This document shows positions 1-8,627 of a stretch of 64,000 bases of DNA, in pieces; position 1 is the first letter of the stretch; each line of letters begins with the position of its first letter. The notes under the pieces are model-generated. The model searched no databases. It worked only from the letters and a program-made list of their open reading frames with translations, and was not told the DNA's origin. A program made the translations under genes and the position numbers. The stretch is from Ruegeria sp. AD91A (GTDB lineage: Bacteria > Pseudomonadota > Alphaproteobacteria > Rhodobacterales > Rhodobacteraceae). The stretch spans positions 186,001 to 250,000 of the forward strand of contig NZ_CP031946.1 in NCBI RefSeq assembly GCF_003443535.1, in the 5' to 3' direction.

Positions 1-2
1 GT

Positions 3-344
3 CTGGCGGAATGTGTGACCAGCACCCAACAGAAGGCATCCGATCTTGGTTTGCTCGCGCCAATGGTCGGGCATGTGGGGGATGGGAACTTCCACTCGCT
101 TCTACTGATCGACATGGAAAATACCGAAGAAGTTGTCAAAGCCGAAGAGTTTGTCGGCTGGTTGAATGATCTGGCAATTTCAATGGAAGGCACCTGTACA
201 GGTGAACACGGCATCGGTCAGGGCAAAATGCCTTACCTCATCAAGGAACTGGGTGCTGCCACGCAGTATATGGCGGCGATCAAGGCCGCTCTGGACCCCG
301 AAAATATCATGAATCCCGGCAAGGTTTTGTCCGACCAATCGTAA
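3..344 (+). CDS. FAD-linked D-lactate/glycolate-type dehydrogenase, C-terminal fragment
   Basis: The reading frame is open from the left edge, so only the last ~113 residues are present. It is the C-terminal FAD-oxidase domain of the D-lactate dehydrogenase (cytochrome)/GlcD family, which oxidises 2-hydroxy acids and passes electrons to the respiratory chain. Family motifs seen are GHVGDGNFH (metal/substrate histidines), CTGEHGIGQGK and the terminal LDPENIMNPGK. The exact substrate (D-lactate, glycolate or D-2-hydroxyglutarate) cannot be told from the C-terminus. The family is certain; the specific enzyme is not. Confidence 0.85.
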   Translation: MAECVTSTQQKASDLGLLAPMVGHVGDGNFHSLLLIDMENTEEVVKAEEFVGWLNDLAISMEGTCTGEHGIGQGKMPYLIKELGAATQYMAAIKAALDPENIMNPGKVLSDQS

Positions 345-430
345 TGATTTTCGCGTTCTGGCCCGCATTGCGCCTTCAAATCGTCCACATGTTTTGGTTT
401 CACAGACTTGATTGAGAACAGGTGGTCGAC

Positions 431-709
431 ATGAGTGCAAAATATCTGGCAGGGTTTGCAGCAGTCTGTGGGGTGGTCGTTGCTGGGCTGGATTATTCTC
501 AGCAAGCCAAGGCATCCGAGACTGGGCTGGGTATCAAAGGTTATCTTGCATCGGTATCCTCGCGTGTCGGAATCTCGGACAGTTGGTTCGAAGCAGAAGC
601 TCAACCTGTACAGCCAGAGGAACCTGCGGCTAAGACGCCGTCAGAGGACACTCGGAAGCTCGTCTGCACCACGATCGGGACAAGCAAGCGCTGTCGCTCC
701 AGCGGTTGA
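431..709 (+). CDS. Small exported hypothetical protein (92 aa)
   Basis: I do not recognise a family. ATG at 431 follows AGGTGG six bases upstream and is preferred over an in-frame GTG at 422. The N-terminus has a hydrophobic stretch (about residues 5-18) ending near QQAKA, consistent with a signal peptide or anchor. The middle is acidic and Pro/Glu-rich. The C-terminal ~20 residues hold two cysteines (CTTIGTSKRC) that could form a disulfide after export. It stands alone between two unrelated enzymes and is followed by a hairpin. Codon use looks like its neighbours, so it is probably a real but uncharacterised gene. Confidence 0.5.
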   Translation: MSAKYLAGFAAVCGVVVAGLDYSQQAKASETGLGIKGYLASVSSRVGISDSWFEAEAQPVQPEEPAAKTPSEDTRKLVCTTIGTSKRCRSSG

Positions 710-733
710 GATCAGGGGTTTCATGCCTGATCT
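709..733 (+). other. Stem-loop downstream of the small exported protein
   Basis: AGATCAGG at 709-716 and CCTGATCT at 726-733 form a perfect 8-bp stem with a 9-nt loop directly at the stop codon of the preceding gene. No U-run follows immediately (a T7 run lies about 30 nt further on), so it may be a weak terminator or a 3'-end stabilising structure. Confidence 0.4.
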
Positions 734-851
734 TCGATCCGCTTTCGATGTTCGGGTCGTTTTTTTCATATCACTGGTCGGATGAATGTCGCGCGATCCC
801 CCTCAAGTGCGCCATATGGTGTCAACTGATTTCAAGGGGAGACGCCCGGTT

Positions 852-3359
852 ATGAAAACCCAAGTCAAAGCATTGGTCGTTGGCGGCGGCGCCGTTGGGA
901 CCTCGATTGCCTATCATCTGGCCAAAGCGGGCTGGGATGATGTGATGTTGATCGAACGGGACGAGTTGACGTCCGGGTCCACCTGGCACGCGGCTGGCCT
1001 GCTGCCACTGTTCAACATGTCCTATGCGACAACTCACATCCACAAGTACTCGGTCGACTTCTACAAGACGCTGGAAGAAGAAACCGGGCTGAATGCGGGT
1101 TTTGCCGTTGTCGGCAACCTGCGCATGGCACAGACGCAAGAGCGCATGGATGAGTATATGCTCTACGCCTCGACAGCGGAGACCTGCGATGTCGCGTACG
1201 AATGGCTGACCCCCGACCAGATCAAGGAGCGTTGGCCCCTGATCGAGACATCGGATCTGAAGGGTGCGATCTATCACACCGAGGACGGCTACATTAACCC
1301 GGCTGACGTGACTCAGGCGATGGCCAAGGGGGCCCGTCAGCGTGGTGTAGAGATCGTGCGCAAGATGCAGGCGGATGCCTTCCACTGGAATGGCACCCAT
1401 TGGGAAGTCACCTGCACCAAGATGGTGGAAAAAGGCGGCAATCTTGTCGAGAGCGATGAGAAGGTCGTGATTACTGCCGAGCATGTCGTCACTGCATCGG
1501 GCAACCACGCACAGCGCACCGCCAAGATGCTGGGCATCAAGATGTCGGCGATCCCGGTCGAGCATACGTTCATCGTCATGGACAAAGACCCGGAATTGGT
1601 CAAATGGCGTGAAGCGGGCAACCCCGAACACCCCGTTGTGCGCGATGCGGACAACGAATCCTATGCGCGTGAAGAGCGCGGTGGCTGGATTCTGGGTATC
1701 TATGAACACGGCGCCCCCGCGCGGTTTGAACACGGTGTGCCGGACAGCTTCCGCGCAGACCTGTTCCCGCTGGATCTGGATCGGATTGCGGATCAGTACA
1801 TGGCCATGGCCGAGCGTGTGCCGTCCTGCGCCGAATCCGGCCTGAAGGACGATTTCAACGGCCCGATCTGCTATACGCCTGACGGCAACCCGCTGGTTGG
1901 TCCTGCGCCGGGTCTGCGCAATATGTGGTTGGCAGAAGGTTTCAGCTTCGGTATCACCGCCGCCGGCGGCACCGGCTATTATCTGGCGCAGTTGATGGTC
2001 GATGGCGAAGCCGAGATCGACATGGCCTCGCTGGACCCCAAACGCTACAGCAGCAACTGGATGACCACCGAGTTCGCGGCCCGCAAGAACGAAGAGTGCT
2101 ATGAGCACGTCTATATCCTGCACCATCCGGACGAAGAGCGTGAAGCTTGCCGTCCGCTGCGAACAGTTCCGGCCTACGACCGTCAGAAAGCGCGCGGCGC
2201 TCAGTTTGGATGGGTCAACGGCTGGGAACGTCCGAACTATTTCGGCCCCGTCGATGCAGCTGACAATTTCGACAAGGAAAGCCGCTCGTTCCGTCGTGGA
2301 GGCTGGTGGCAGTACGCTGTCGAAGAAGCCAAAGCGATCCGCGAAGGCGTCGGCCTGATCGACGCGTCGGCCTTCACCAAACATGTCGTCAAAGGCCCCG
2401 GTGCGACCCAGTTCCTGGATTGGTTCACCTGCAACAAGTTGCCGAAGGTCGGTCGGATCAACCTGACCTACGCGCTGACGTCGCACGGTACCACCCGCAC
2501 CGAATACACCATCGTCCGCAATGGCGAGAACAACTACTACATCGTCTCTGCCGGTGCCTGGACCGAGTATGACGCCGACTACCTCCGCAAGGCGGCCGAG
2601 GACAAGATGGAGGAGTTCGGTTACATCGAAATCCAGGACGTGACCACGCAATGGGGCGTCTTCGCCATCGCCGGACCCAAGTCGCGCGACGTTCTGAAAG
2701 AGGTCATCAAAGACGCCGATCCGGAAACCGCGCTGTCCAACAAGCGATTCCCGTGGCTGTCGGCCCGTCAGATCGAACTGGGCATGTGCCCGGTCAACGC
2801 GATCCGCGTGGCCTATACCGGCGAACTGGGCTGGGAGCTGCACCACCCGATCGAGATGCAGAACTACCTGTTCGACCTGCTTGAAAAAGCCGGTGAGAAG
2901 CACGGCATGAAGCTGGTCGGTGCGCGCGCCCAGAACTGGCTGCGGCAGGAGAAATCCTATCGCGCCTTCGGCACCGAACTGGGCCGCGATGCGACCCCGC
3001 TGGAAGCCGACCTGCCGCGCTTTGTCGATTTGTCGAAAGACTTCTACGGCAAGGCCAAGCTGGAAGAGACCGGCGTGCGCGTGAAGTGCTGTACCCTGCT
3101 GATCGACGGCCCGGAGGATGCCGACCCATGGGGCCGCGAGGCACTGTACACACCGGAAGGCGAGCGTGTGGGTCGATTGACCTCGGGCGGTTATTCCGTG
3201 GCATTCGAGAAGTCCATCAGCATGGGTTATGTAAAGCCCGAGCTGGCAGTCGAAGGCACAAAGCTGAAGGTCAAAATGCAGGACAAGCTTTGGGATGCGG
3301 TTGTAACCTGCGACAGCCCTTACGATCCTAAAAACGAAACCATCCGCAAGGACGGTTGA
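852..3359 (+). CDS. Dimethylglycine/sarcosine dehydrogenase-like flavoprotein with GcvT domain
   Basis: Predicted 835-residue enzyme of the dimethylglycine/sarcosine dehydrogenase family, which oxidatively demethylates N-methylated glycines and passes the one-carbon unit to tetrahydrofolate. The start is ATG 852, preceded by AAGGGGAG; the frame extends upstream to 786 but has no comparable ribosome site there. Residues ~5-35 form the FAD Rossmann motif (VVGGGAVG). GSTWHAAGL near residue 46 matches the histidine that binds FAD covalently in this family. A DAO fold runs to ~residue 390, then an FAO_M linker, then a GcvT/aminomethyltransferase domain from ~430 to the end (AYTGELGWE near 670). 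Dimethylglycine versus sarcosine cannot be separated by eye. A terminator follows, so it is probably monocistronic. Confidence 0.85.
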   Translation: MKTQVKALVVGGGAVGTSIAYHLAKAGWDDVMLIERDELTSGSTWHAAGLLPLFNMSYATTHIHKYSVDFYKTLEEETGLNAGFAVVGNLRMAQTQERMDEYMLYASTAETCDVAYEWLTPDQIKERWPLIETSDLKGAIYHTEDGYINPADVTQAMAKGARQRGVEIVRKMQADAFHWNGTHWEVTCTKMVEKGGNLVESDEKVVITAEHVVTASGNHAQRTAKMLGIKMSAIPVEHTFIVMDKDPELVKWREAGNPEHPVVRDADNESYAREERGGWILGIYEHGAPARFEHGVPDSFRADLFPLDLDRIADQYMAMAERVPSCAESGLKDDFNGPICYTPDGNPLVGPAPGLRNMWLAEGFSFGITAAGGTGYYLAQLMVDGEAEIDMASLDPKRYSSNWMTTEFAARKNEECYEHVYILHHPDEEREACRPLRTVPAYDRQKARGAQFGWVNGWERPNYFGPVDAADNFDKESRSFRRGGWWQYAVEEAKAIREGVGLIDASAFTKHVVKGPGATQFLDWFTCNKLPKVGRINLTYALTSHGTTRTEYTIVRNGENNYYIVSAGAWTEYDADYLRKAAEDKMEEFGYIEIQDVTTQWGVFAIAGPKSRDVLKEVIKDADPETALSNKRFPWLSARQIELGMCPVNAIRVAYTGELGWELHHPIEMQNYLFDLLEKAGEKHGMKLVGARAQNWLRQEKSYRAFGTELGRDATPLEADLPRFVDLSKDFYGKAKLEETGVRVKCCTLLIDGPEDADPWGREALYTPEGERVGRLTSGGYSVAFEKSISMGYVKPELAVEGTKLKVKMQDKLWDAVVTCDSPYDPKNETIRKDG

Positions 3360-3365
3360 TCGAAG

Positions 3366-3400
3366 AAAGGCCCTGGAAACCTCCGGGGCCTTTTCTTTTT
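3366..3400 (+). terminator. Intrinsic terminator after the methylglycine dehydrogenase
   Basis: AAAGGCCC at 3366-3373 pairs with GGGCCTTT at 3386-3393 across a 12-nt loop, followed by a T-rich run to 3400. It lies just after the stop codon of the + strand gene and immediately before the end of the convergent - strand gene. Confidence 0.75.
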
Positions 3401-3401
3401 G

Positions 3402-3737
3402 TCATGCTGAGAGTTCGTCGAAGCATTCCAGCGCTTTGGCCGCGTACATCATTGCTGGGCCGCCACCCATCTGGATTGCCATGGCCAACACGTCGGACAC
3501 TTCCTCTCGTGTTGCACCTGCCTTGATCAAAGCTTCGGTATGCAGGGTGATACAGGGTTCGCAGCGCAGGCTGACCGACATGCCTAACGCAATGAGTTCC
3601 TTGGTTTTGTAGTCGAGTGTACCGCTCTCTTTGACGGCTTTGCCAAGCGCTCCGAATGCGCGCGTCGTGTCGGGGATAGAACCGTTCAGGTTTCGCAAAC
3701 TCTTTCGTGTTGCCGAGAGTTTTTCTTGCCATGCCAT
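3402..3737 (-). CDS. Carboxymuconolactone decarboxylase / AhpD-like protein
   Basis: A 111-residue all-alpha protein of the AhpD/CMD family. The core RCEPCITLHTEAL (about residues 58-70) carries the CxxC and downstream His typical of AhpD-like peroxide-reducing or thiol-redox members. The flanking LDYKTKELIALG and VLAMAIQMGGGPA segments are also characteristic. True gamma-carboxymuconolactone decarboxylases usually lack the CxxC, so a redox role is more likely than aromatic ring catabolism, and no aromatic pathway genes are adjacent. It converges on the flavoprotein gene and is probably transcribed alone. Confidence 0.8.
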   Translation of the reverse strand: MAWQEKLSATRKSLRNLNGSIPDTTRAFGALGKAVKESGTLDYKTKELIALGMSVSLRCEPCITLHTEALIKAGATREEVSDVLAMAIQMGGGPAMMYAAKALECFDELSA

Positions 3738-3809
3738 TTCTGAGTGCCCTTCTTCATATTTCGCAACCGGAATATGAAGTGGGGTACAGCTGTTTGACTT
3801 TGATCTCGA

Positions 3810-4463
3810 TCAGACGACAGGGCGCTCGGCAATGAATGCAAGGTTGTTGGCAGGCATCTCGACCGTAGCCAGCATGTGCAGACCGACGTTTTTGAACAAA
3901 TTCAGAATGTCCCCGTCGTTTTTGTAGCCGATTTCGGGGTCTTGTTGAAACAAAGCCGCATGAAAGCGGACATCCCCGTCACTGGTGAGTTGGCCCGAGC
4001 GTTTGAATGGGCCGTACAAGATGAACCGCCCCTTTGGTGACAGCGATTGGGCGACTTCTGAAACGATGGTTCTGGTTTCCTGCCAACTGATCAAGTGAAT
4101 CAAGTTGATCAGAACGATCAGGTCCTTGCCGTAAATCCGCCTGTGCCAGCCTGAATTCACTGCATCCAGTTCTACGACCTGCGCGACATTGGGCGAGTTG
4201 CGGGTATAGGCGTCGATACTCACGCGCCGCTCAGGTTCAACTTCCGAAGGCTGCCAGGTCAGCCCGGGCAGCACTTCGGCGAAGGCACTGACATGCTGAC
4301 CTGTCCCGCTTGCAATTTCCAATGCCTGACCTTGGGACGGGCCCCATTCTTGCAGCAATGCACACAGGGCGTCCGTGTTTCGGGATGCTGCCGGGGCCAC
4401 CAGCTTGCCATCTTCAGACGCATTGGCAACGCTTGCAGAAGAGGGGAGGCTGCGTTTGATCAT
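3810..4463 (-). CDS. DUF938 family SAM-dependent methyltransferase-like protein
   Basis: A 217-residue protein of the DUF938 family, annotated as SAM-dependent methyltransferases of unknown substrate. The SAM motif ALEIASGTGQH lies near residues 47-57. An acidic post-motif (PSEVEPE) and IHLISWQ and LYGPFKRSGQ segments follow as in other members. Its ATG overlaps the stop of the upstream oxidase gene (ATGA, 4460-4463), so the two are translationally coupled. No methyl acceptor is known. The family call is firm; the activity is inferred. Confidence 0.8.
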   Translation of the reverse strand: MIKRSLPSSASVANASEDGKLVAPAASRNTDALCALLQEWGPSQGQALEIASGTGQHVSAFAEVLPGLTWQPSEVEPERRVSIDAYTRNSPNVAQVVELDAVNSGWHRRIYGKDLIVLINLIHLISWQETRTIVSEVAQSLSPKGRFILYGPFKRSGQLTSDGDVRFHAALFQQDPEIGYKNDGDILNLFKNVGLHMLATVEMPANNLAFIAERPVV

Positions 4464-5533
4464 CGTTTTAACCTGTAAGGGGTCAACATGCCTACTATGT
4501 CAGGTTTCAGCTCGGGTGTGTTTCCAACAACAAGATCGCACAACAGTTGCGAGGCCGCCGGTGAGGTTTGAAAACCATACCCGCCCTGACCGCCACTCCA
4601 GACAAACGAAGGGTCCAGTGGGTCGCGCCCAAGCACCAAGGTCCCGTCAGGGGCAAAACTGCGCAAACCTGCCCAATTCGTTTCAACCCTTGTGACCGGC
4701 TCGGTCATCAACTCTTCATACCGCGCCAGACCCTCTGCCAACACCATATCATCTGCATAGGCATCCTGCGGCGGAACCGGATCGGCTTCGGAGGGAGAGA
4801 CCAGAAGCTTGCCCGCATCCGGTTTGGCGTACCATGTCTCGCCAGCGCCCAGCATCATGGGCCAGACAGAAACGTCATGCCCTCCGGGGGCGGGCAGACG
4901 CGCCATCGACCGACGGCGAGGTGTGATGCCGATACCAGGCAGCCCTGCAAGCTGTGCAACCTCATCCACCCAGGCACCGGCTGCGTTGACCAGAGTGCGG
5001 GCTTCAAAGATCTCATTGGCCTCAACCACCCAGTGCTTTTCTTTTCGAATGCCGGTGACTTTGCTTTTCGTCGAAACCGTTCCTCCGTTTTGCCGGATGG
5101 TCCGGGCGAAATCCTGCAACAGGCGATCTGTATCGATGTCAAAGGCCGCTTCGCTGATGGCTGCAAACCCGACTTTGTCCGGGTTCAGGATCGGAACGCG
5201 CGATATGGCCTGATCCATCGTTATCTTCACCATGTTCAGATCGGCGCGATCGGCTTCAAAAATGTCGGGTTGTTCAACCGCTCCGACCAGCATCAAACCC
5301 CGCGGGGTCAGGTACCCGCCATTCTGTGTGCGCAAGAAGGCGGCCCCCGCTTTGTTCAGGGCGACGACCGAGGGAGGCCCATAGCTTTCTTCGAACAACG
5401 CCGCCGACCGGCCCGATGCGTGATAGCCCAGGGCGTCTTCGGCTTCGAGAACCACCACAGTTCCATGTTGCGACAGGCGCGCACCCGCACTGAGCCCGGC
5501 AATTCCGCCGCCGATGATAAGGAAATCAATCAT
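4460..5533 (-). CDS. FAD-dependent amino-acid/amine oxidase (DAO family)
   Basis: A 357-residue DAO-fold flavoprotein. The N-terminal FLIIGGGIAGLSAGARL is the dinucleotide-binding motif and VVVLEAED the strand ending in the ribose-binding acid. The C-terminal WSGGQGGYGFQTSPA is the FAD-contact motif of glycine/D-amino acid oxidases and dehydrogenases. It probably oxidises an amino acid or secondary amine, but substrate residues cannot be assigned by eye. It is the first gene of a two-gene unit, with the DUF938 methyltransferase overlapping its end, and is divergent from the DUF3302-HlyD pair across 162 bp in which I see no clear operator. Confidence 0.8.
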   Translation of the reverse strand: MIDFLIIGGGIAGLSAGARLSQHGTVVVLEAEDALGYHASGRSAALFEESYGPPSVVALNKAGAAFLRTQNGGYLTPRGLMLVGAVEQPDIFEADRADLNMVKITMDQAISRVPILNPDKVGFAAISEAAFDIDTDRLLQDFARTIRQNGGTVSTKSKVTGIRKEKHWVVEANEIFEARTLVNAAGAWVDEVAQLAGLPGIGITPRRRSMARLPAPGGHDVSVWPMMLGAGETWYAKPDAGKLLVSPSEADPVPPQDAYADDMVLAEGLARYEELMTEPVTRVETNWAGLRSFAPDGTLVLGRDPLDPSFVWSGGQGGYGFQTSPAASQLLCDLVVGNTPELKPDIVGMLTPYRLKR

Positions 5534-5695
5534 GATTTGCGATCCGTTCGAGACAGATATGCAATGGGTTTCTTGAATTTCATGCTGACCCTAAAGCTCC
5601 TCATTCGCCACGCGTTTGGGTTTTCAAACTATAAGCAGCCTTGAAATTGTGCTTCAACCCGGTCAAAGAAGTATCAAAATAAACAGGAGGGTAAG

Positions 5696-6124
5696 GTGAC
5701 CGCAGCAGACCTTCATCCAATGGCCACAGGGCATGTTCCCGGATACGTTGTCGCAGCTGACGGAAGCGATTACCTTTTCTCCGCCATGGTCGTTTTTTTC
5801 GTCGTTCTGGTGGTGTTGATCGGTGTCGGATACCTGACACTTCATTCAGTTCCTGAAAAAATGGCCCACGAAAACAATCACCCGCAATTCCAATTGGTGG
5901 GTATTCTGGCGCTGCTGGCACTGTTCACACATAATGGGCTTTTCTGGGTTGCCGCTATATTGGTCGCAGGGTTCCAGTTTCCGGATTTTGCCACCCCGCT
6001 TAGAAATATTGCCGACGCCATTCGTTCTCTTGGTCAATCTCCTGTTCCGGAACCGGTGCCTGAAACAACGGTACCGGCATCGCCGGATTCCGAAGCCAGC
6101 GATGCGCAGGAGCAAACCACATGA
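5696..6124 (+). CDS. DUF3302 family inner-membrane protein (YibI/YiaW-like)
   Basis: A 142-residue protein starting at GTG 5696, five bases after a strong AGGAGG. Two hydrophobic segments (about residues 28-50 and 66-90) frame the conserved H-x-VP...NHP element typical of DUF3302 proteins such as E. coli YibI and YiaW. The C-terminal ~45 residues are Pro/Glu/Thr-rich and probably disordered. The next gene begins inside its stop codon (ATGA at 6121), so this is a coupled pair with an HlyD-type protein, the same arrangement as yibI-yibH. The family's function is not established; a role with the partner in envelope transport is inferred. Confidence 0.75.
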   Translation: MTAADLHPMATGHVPGYVVAADGSDYLFSAMVVFFVVLVVLIGVGYLTLHSVPEKMAHENNHPQFQLVGILALLALFTHNGLFWVAAILVAGFQFPDFATPLRNIADAIRSLGQSPVPEPVPETTVPASPDSEASDAQEQTT

Positions 6125-7353
6125 TCGAGACCATGCTCTGCGCCCTGATAACGGTGCTGCCCGACTATCTGTTCCGCCGGTTCGTTCAGGGTAAGCGGAT
6201 CGGTCACGAGATTACCTTGTTTACCATGTGGTACGAACTGCGGTGGGGGTTGACCACCTGTGCCATTCTGGCGCTGACCGTGATCACCACGCTGTTTTAT
6301 TTTCATCCAGCTAGTAAAACCGCGGCGTCCTATTTCCGGACAGTGACCATTCTGCCGCAATTGGGTGGCCGTGTTTCCGAGGTTTTTGTCAAGAACAATG
6401 AGCTGGTAACCGCTGGGCAACCGATTTTTCGGATCGAGGATTTTAGTCAGACTGCACAGGTTCAGGCGGCAAATGCGCAGATTGCACAGGTGCAGGCCTC
6501 ACTTAAGGTTGCGGAAACCGACTTGGCCGAGGCCGAAGCTGGAATTGCCGGTGCCAAGGCAGCGCTTGCGCAGTCTCTGGAGGATCTTGAGCGCAACACA
6601 ACCCTGCGTGACGAAGGTTCAAGCGCGGTAAGGTTGGCCGAGATTGAGAGGCTGGAAAACCTTGTTGCCCAGCGAGAGGCCCAGGTTCTTGCAGCGGAAT
6701 CCAAACGTGCTGCGGTTGAGCAGCAGATTGAAGAACTGATCCCCGCGCAGCTGGCAAGTGCCATTGCGCAACTGGATGCTGCGCAGACCGAATTGGACAA
6801 AACCGTAATCATCGCGGGCGTCACGGGGCGGGTCGAACAGTTCGGCCTGCAGGTCGGTGATTACGTAAGCCCGTTGTTGCGACCTGCTGGTATTCTAGTG
6901 CCATCGCACACCGGACATGACCGCTTTCAGGCCGCTTTCAGCCAGCTGTCTGCTCAGGTGATAAAGCCGGGCATGATTGGCGAATTGGGCTGCATGACCA
7001 AGCCATTCACCGTGATCCCCACTGTGGTGGTCGAGGTGCAGGATGTCATTCCTTCCGGCCAGATCCGTCCATCGGATGAATTGCGGGACGTGCAGACCAA
7101 CAGCAATCCCGGCTCGATTCTGGTTTATATGGAGCCGCTATACAAAGGTATGGCCGATGACATTCCACCGGGCAGCAATTGTCTGGCCAATGTCTACACA
7201 GACAACCACGAGCGGTTGGAGCACGAGGATCTGGGCTTTTGGGATGCGGCTTTCCTGCATGTGGTCGACACGATCGGCGTGGTGCATGCGGCCGGTCTGC
7301 GTTTGCGTCTGATCCTGATGCCTGTCAACACACTGGTGCTGACCGGGCACTGA
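6121..7353 (+). CDS. HlyD/EmrA-type membrane fusion protein (YibH/YiaV-like)
   Basis: A 410-residue periplasmic adaptor protein. One transmembrane helix lies at ~residues 40-62, then a biotinyl-lipoyl half-motif (ILPQLGGRVSEVFVKNNELV), a long Ala/Glu/Gln-rich coiled coil (~110-220), the second lipoyl half (IIAGVTGRVEQFGLQVGDYV) and a beta-barrel region. The C-terminus carries an extra hydrophobic stretch. Adaptors of this kind link an inner-membrane pump to an outer-membrane channel, but neither is encoded nearby; only the DUF3302 partner is present, as in yibIH and yiaVW. The export substrate is unknown. Confidence 0.8.
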   Translation: MIETMLCALITVLPDYLFRRFVQGKRIGHEITLFTMWYELRWGLTTCAILALTVITTLFYFHPASKTAASYFRTVTILPQLGGRVSEVFVKNNELVTAGQPIFRIEDFSQTAQVQAANAQIAQVQASLKVAETDLAEAEAGIAGAKAALAQSLEDLERNTTLRDEGSSAVRLAEIERLENLVAQREAQVLAAESKRAAVEQQIEELIPAQLASAIAQLDAAQTELDKTVIIAGVTGRVEQFGLQVGDYVSPLLRPAGILVPSHTGHDRFQAAFSQLSAQVIKPGMIGELGCMTKPFTVIPTVVVEVQDVIPSGQIRPSDELRDVQTNSNPGSILVYMEPLYKGMADDIPPGSNCLANVYTDNHERLEHEDLGFWDAAFLHVVDTIGVVHAAGLRLRLILMPVNTLVLTGH

Positions 7354-7379
7354 TCTGGTACAGGCTGCGCAGTTTTGTA

Positions 7380-7416
7380 GGGCCCGGCAGAAACTCACTG
7401 CCGGGCCCTTGGTTTT
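7380..7416 (+). terminator. Strong intrinsic terminator between convergent genes
   Basis: An 11-bp perfect stem: GGGCCCGGCAG at 7380-7390 and CTGCCGGGCCC at 7398-7408, loop AAACTCA, followed by TTGGTTTT. It closes the DUF3302-HlyD transcript and overlaps the end of the convergent alcohol dehydrogenase gene, so it may also act on the other strand. Confidence 0.85.
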
Positions 7417-8560
7417 ACAGAGCCGCCTTGAACAGTTGCGTCAGGTTGTCTTTCGTCAACTCAATCGGGTTTCCGCCGCATGAAGGATCGACGATCGCCC
7501 CTTCGACAAGCTCTGCGATTGAGGCTTCGGTCACACCCAGGTCGGACAGAGTGCGGGGGATGCCAAGGCTGTCGTTGAAATCCTGCACGAAGGCGCGGAA
7601 CCCATCGAAGCCACCGTCGATGTCCAGATATGCCGCGGCTTGCTGGAACCGGTCTGCAATGGCCGGGGCGTTGAAGTCCAGAACAGCGGGCATGCAGACC
7701 GCGTTTGTGGTGCCGTGATGGGTGTTGAATACAGCACCAATTGGGTGGCTCATCGCGTGGATCGCGCCAAGGCCCTTCTGGAATGCCGTTGCGCCCATGG
7801 CAGCGGCGCTCATCATCTGGGCACGGGCTTCGATATCGGTACCGTCAGCATAAGCGCGTGGCAAGTACTCCTTCACCAGTCGCATACCTTCCAGCGCGAT
7901 GCCCTGGCTCATTGGGTGATAATGCGGGCTCGAGAAGGCTTCGACGCAATGCGCGAAGGCGTCCAGGCCTGTTCCTGCCGTGATGAACTTGGGCATTCCG
8001 ACGGTCAGATCCGGGTCGCAAATCACAACGGTGGGCAGAACCTTGGGATGAAAGATGATCTTCTTGGCATGGGTCTCAGAATTGGTGATGACGCTTGCGC
8101 GGCCCACTTCCGACCCTGTCCCTGCGGTGGTCGGAACCGCAATGATTGGCGCGATAACGTCGGCATCGGCACGGGTCCACCAGTCGTCGATATCCTCAAA
8201 ATCCCAAACGGGGCGGGTCTGACCCGCCATGAATGCGACCATCTTGCCCAGATCCAGCCCGGAGCCGCCGCCAAAGGCGATCACCCCGTCATGGCCACCC
8301 GCGTTGTAGGTCGCAACTCCAGCCTCGAGGTTCTTCTCATTCGGGTTGGGGTCCACATCGCTGAACACCCCACGGCCCAGGCCAGCGGCGTCCATGATAT
8401 CCAGTGTCGCGGTGGTGATGGGCAGATCGGCCAGCCCCTTGTCCGTGACCAGCAATGGCTTCTTCATTCCGGCGGCGGCGCAGGCTTCGGGTAATTCCCT
8501 GATGCGCCCGGCTCCGAATTTGATGGCGGTCGGATAGGACCAGTTTCCAACAAGTGTCAT
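7415..8560 (-). CDS. Iron-containing (group III) alcohol dehydrogenase
   Basis: Predicted 381 residues from ATG 8560 (MTLVGN), preceded by AAAGGAAA; an upstream in-frame start would add six residues with no better site. Group III signatures: FGAGRIRELPE at the N-terminus, the NAD-binding VIAFGGGSGLDLGK near residue 95, VPTTAGTGSEV near 140, and metal-ligand histidines in FAHCVEAFSSP, HAMSHPIGA and NTHHG. It oxidises a primary alcohol to an aldehyde with NAD. It is the last gene of the operon starting at 15300, directly after the aldehyde dehydrogenase. I infer that it acts on a gamma-glutamylated amino alcohol or its free form. Confidence 0.85.
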   Translation of the reverse strand: MTLVGNWSYPTAIKFGAGRIRELPEACAAAGMKKPLLVTDKGLADLPITTATLDIMDAAGLGRGVFSDVDPNPNEKNLEAGVATYNAGGHDGVIAFGGGSGLDLGKMVAFMAGQTRPVWDFEDIDDWWTRADADVIAPIIAVPTTAGTGSEVGRASVITNSETHAKKIIFHPKVLPTVVICDPDLTVGMPKFITAGTGLDAFAHCVEAFSSPHYHPMSQGIALEGMRLVKEYLPRAYADGTDIEARAQMMSAAAMGATAFQKGLGAIHAMSHPIGAVFNTHHGTTNAVCMPAVLDFNAPAIADRFQQAAAYLDIDGGFDGFRAFVQDFNDSLGIPRTLSDLGVTEASIAELVEGAIVDPSCGGNPIELTKDNLTQLFKAAL

Positions 8561-8627
8561 GTCAGGTTTCCTTTGCAAAATAAGGCCTGCTTCGGCGAGG
8601 GGGTGGGTCCGAAGCAGGCCGTCGTCC

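Noticed and set aside
812..819. CCATATGG palindrome upstream of the dehydrogenase
   Set aside because: Eight bases is expected by chance at this scale and no second copy or longer symmetry was found.
734..851. Possible glycine riboswitch upstream of the methylglycine dehydrogenase
   Set aside because: The leader is only about 120 bp and I could not find the conserved aptamer core. The only structure is the short hairpin at 709-733.
822..2903. A 693-codon open frame antisense to the methylglycine dehydrogenase
   Set aside because: It is a mirror of codon bias in a high-GC gene. The translation has no recognisable domain, and the sense frame has clear FAD and GcvT motifs throughout.
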